Assembly (NCBI GenBank): GCA_003278895.1
Contig: QCCO01000001.1
Location: forward strand, 146,566-210,565
Direction of reading: 5' to 3'
Length of the DNA: 64,000 bases
Origin: Prochlorococcus sp. AG-347-L19
Lineage (GTDB): Bacteria; Cyanobacteriota; Cyanobacteriia; PCC-6307; Cyanobiaceae
Below are positions 61,755-64,000 of the stretch, piece by piece; within the stretch, counting starts at the first letter, position 1; each line of letters begins with the position of its first letter. The notes under the pieces are model-generated. The model was not told where the DNA came from. It ran no database searches and saw nothing but the letters and a program-made list of their open reading frames with translations. The position numbers and the translations under genes are program-made.

Positions 61755-62732
61755 ATGGAACCAAGTGTTTACGGTTTATTTGTTCTTATAATAATTATCT
61801 TAATTGGGTCAGCATGTTGTTCGGGAGTAGAAGCTGCTTTTTTAGCCGTAAATTCGATTCGAATTCTAGAGATAGCCTCTAAACAAAAACCAAAGAGTTC
61901 TGCAAATCAACTCCTTAAACTTAGAAAACATCTTGGAAGGACATTAACTGTAATTACTATTACTAATAATGGATTTAACATAATTGGAAGTCTTATTTTA
62001 GGTGTATATGGAGCATTGGTTATTAATAGTAGTTATGGCCTAACCCTGTTTTCAATTTCTTTTTACATACTAGTCGTACTAGTAGGAGAAGTACTACCTA
62101 AGGCTCTTGGTACAAGATTCTCAGTTCAAATAGCATTATTATCAGTTCCTATCTTGAGAATATTGAATACTTTAATGAGGCCATTTTTAGTATTAATAGA
62201 ACAAATATTTCCAGTTATTACGGCAGAAAATGAAATTTCAACAGATGAAGAAGAAATTAGACAAATGGCAAAGATTGGAAGCCAAAAAGGTTTGATAGAA
62301 GCTGATGAAGCAGCAATGATATTTAAGGTTTTTCAATTAAATGATTTAAAAGCTAAAGATTTAATGATCCCTAGAGTATCAGCACCTTGTCTTGATGGGT
62401 CTTCGAATCTTGAAGAAATTTCAAAACTTATAATGGACGATAACTCTCAATGGTGGGTTATTTTGGGAGATAAAGTTGACAAAATACTTGGGGTGGTTCC
62501 CCGTGAGAGAATGCTAGCAGAATTAATTAATGGAGAAAATAAAAAATTATTGTCAGAAATTTGCGAACCTGTGGACTACATTCCCGAAATGATTAAGGCA
62601 GATCAATTATTAACAAGATTTGACAAGAATCATAAAGGAGTGAAAGTAGTAGTAGATGAATTTGGAGGATTCGTGGGCATTATTGGTGCAGAAGCTGTGT
62701 TATCTGTTTTAGCTGGCTGGTGGAAAAAATAA
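61755..62732 (+). CDS. CNNM/CorC-type (CBS) transporter-associated protein
   Basis: SACCSGVEAAFLAVNSIRI; VLVGEVLPKALGTR; KAKDLMIPRVS. Confidence 0.88.
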   Translation: MEPSVYGLFVLIIIILIGSACCSGVEAAFLAVNSIRILEIASKQKPKSSANQLLKLRKHLGRTLTVITITNNGFNIIGSLILGVYGALVINSSYGLTLFSISFYILVVLVGEVLPKALGTRFSVQIALLSVPILRILNTLMRPFLVLIEQIFPVITAENEISTDEEEIRQMAKIGSQKGLIEADEAAMIFKVFQLNDLKAKDLMIPRVSAPCLDGSSNLEEISKLIMDDNSQWWVILGDKVDKILGVVPRERMLAELINGENKKLLSEICEPVDYIPEMIKADQLLTRFDKNHKGVKVVVDEFGGFVGIIGAEAVLSVLAGWWKK

Positions 62733-62735
62733 ATC

Positions 62736-63977
62736 ATGAAACAATTCAAAATTAATAAAAATTATTTACTTTTAAAAAATTGGTGGGAAACTATTGATCT
62801 TACCAACTATGAAAAAAGTTATTTTAATAGGGACATAATTTCTTTTAATCAAAAACTTTTTAGGCTCAAAGAAAAAAAAATAAGAATCGGCGCATATGGT
62901 AAATCAGGCGTAGGAAAATCTTCTGTTTTAAATTCTTTATTAGAAAAAGATAAATTTAAAACAGATATTATCAATGGGACCACAAGAGAAATTCAGGCTG
63001 AAGAATGGAAATTTAAAGATCAATCACTTTACAGTATAGAGTTACTAGATTCTCCAGGATTTGATTTCTGCGATATTAAATTCCCAGATAAAGTTTACTC
63101 CTCTATAAATAACTCAGATGTTATTTTATTTGTAATTTCGGGAGATTTAAATAGAAATGAGTTAAACGAAATCAACTCTTTTATAAAAGATGGAAAAAAA
63201 ATTATTTTAATTTTAAACAAAATCGATCTATTTCATAAAAATGAATTAAAAGAAATAATTGAAAATATAAATTTTAAGCTTCCAAAAGATTTAAATATTC
63301 CAATAATCATTAATAATGAAACCAATCTTAAAAATTACATAGCTAAATTAATCAATCAATATGGTGAGATACTATTAACATTAAATTCTATTCAATTAGC
63401 TGACAAATTATTTCTGAAAATAAAAGAGCAAAGATTGAAAAGAAGGCAGAAATTAGCTCAATCAACTATTGGTAAATTTTCGACTATAAAGGCATCCGCA
63501 GTAGCTCTTAATCCTTTTATCTTATTTGATGTTGCAGGTAGTTTTGCACTAGATACTGCATTGATTAACGAATTAAGTAATATTTACGGCTTAAAGTTGA
63601 AAGGTGAATCTACAAGAAAAATATTTAAAAATATATCCATTAATAATTTATGTTTGGGAATCACTCAAGTTGGCATTAATACCTCTTTCAACCTTATTAA
63701 GAAACTAATTCTTTTAACAGCACCTTTTACTAACGGGCTTTCATTATTACCCTATGGACCCATAGCAATTATTCAAGCTGCAATCGCAATATATTCAACA
63801 AAAATTCTAGGGAAATTAGCAGCAAAAGAGATATTTGTAAGAAGCAAAGCTTCTTTTATGGAACCTGCTATTTTGATCCAAAATATGAATTTTAATGACC
63901 CAGAGATTTTTAACTACATAAATATTTATTTTTCAAGTAGAAATTTAAATAATAATTTTGTTAGTTTTCTACCTTAA
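62736..63977 (+). CDS. Era/dynamin-like GTPase with C-terminal DUF697-like membrane region
   Basis: GAYGKSGVGKSSVLNSLL; LLDSPGFDF; LILNKIDLF. Confidence 0.88.
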   Translation: MKQFKINKNYLLLKNWWETIDLTNYEKSYFNRDIISFNQKLFRLKEKKIRIGAYGKSGVGKSSVLNSLLEKDKFKTDIINGTTREIQAEEWKFKDQSLYSIELLDSPGFDFCDIKFPDKVYSSINNSDVILFVISGDLNRNELNEINSFIKDGKKIILILNKIDLFHKNELKEIIENINFKLPKDLNIPIIINNETNLKNYIAKLINQYGEILLTLNSIQLADKLFLKIKEQRLKRRQKLAQSTIGKFSTIKASAVALNPFILFDVAGSFALDTALINELSNIYGLKLKGESTRKIFKNISINNLCLGITQVGINTSFNLIKKLILLTAPFTNGLSLLPYGPIAIIQAAIAIYSTKILGKLAAKEIFVRSKASFMEPAILIQNMNFNDPEIFNYINIYFSSRNLNNNFVSFLP

Positions 63978-64000
63978 AACTTAAAATGGAAAAAAGCATT

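Overview
AT-rich cyanobacterial chromosome window. Gene content and order (atpD-atpC beside groS-groL, secG, gpmI, pyrR, rpoZ, PSRP-3/Ycf65, several hli genes, many tiny ORFs) indicate a high-light-adapted Prochlorococcus-like genome. The strain cannot be fixed from sequence alone. Three zones are visible: (1) ~1-19 kb, metabolic/membrane genes (pirin edge, HI0933-type flavoprotein, DMT permease, two fatty-acid desaturases, hli genes, LptF/G permease) with many microproteins; (2) ~19-50 kb, a genomic-island-like region holding an 8-kb glycan/nucleotide-sugar cluster, glycosyltransferase/FkbM genes, dozens of microproteins in several paralogous families, repeated non-coding elements and a metal-box operon; (3) ~50-64 kb, conserved core genes. 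The main discovery candidates are: (a) serial truncated copies of the 5' end and leader of the EVE-domain gene (about 40.8, 44.35, 46.8 kb) upstream of the intact gene (49.5 kb), punctuating the island; (b) other direct repeats of gene ends flanking cassettes (19.1/27.6 kb and 38.4/42.8 kb); (c) a hairpin whose loop/arm is an exact 17-nt antisense of the GTG start region of a downstream microprotein; (d) a 222-nt gapless duplicated element with a compensatory base pair; (e) a ~400-nt structured non-coding region at 41.66-42.07 kb; (f) a recurrent promoter/hairpin leader (GACAGTCGATCTAAACT...) directly before start codons; (g) a Fur/Zur-like box operon with a CobW-like GTPase and two phosphoesterase-fold proteins lacking canonical catalytic residues. 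All family assignments are by eye; no database searches were run.
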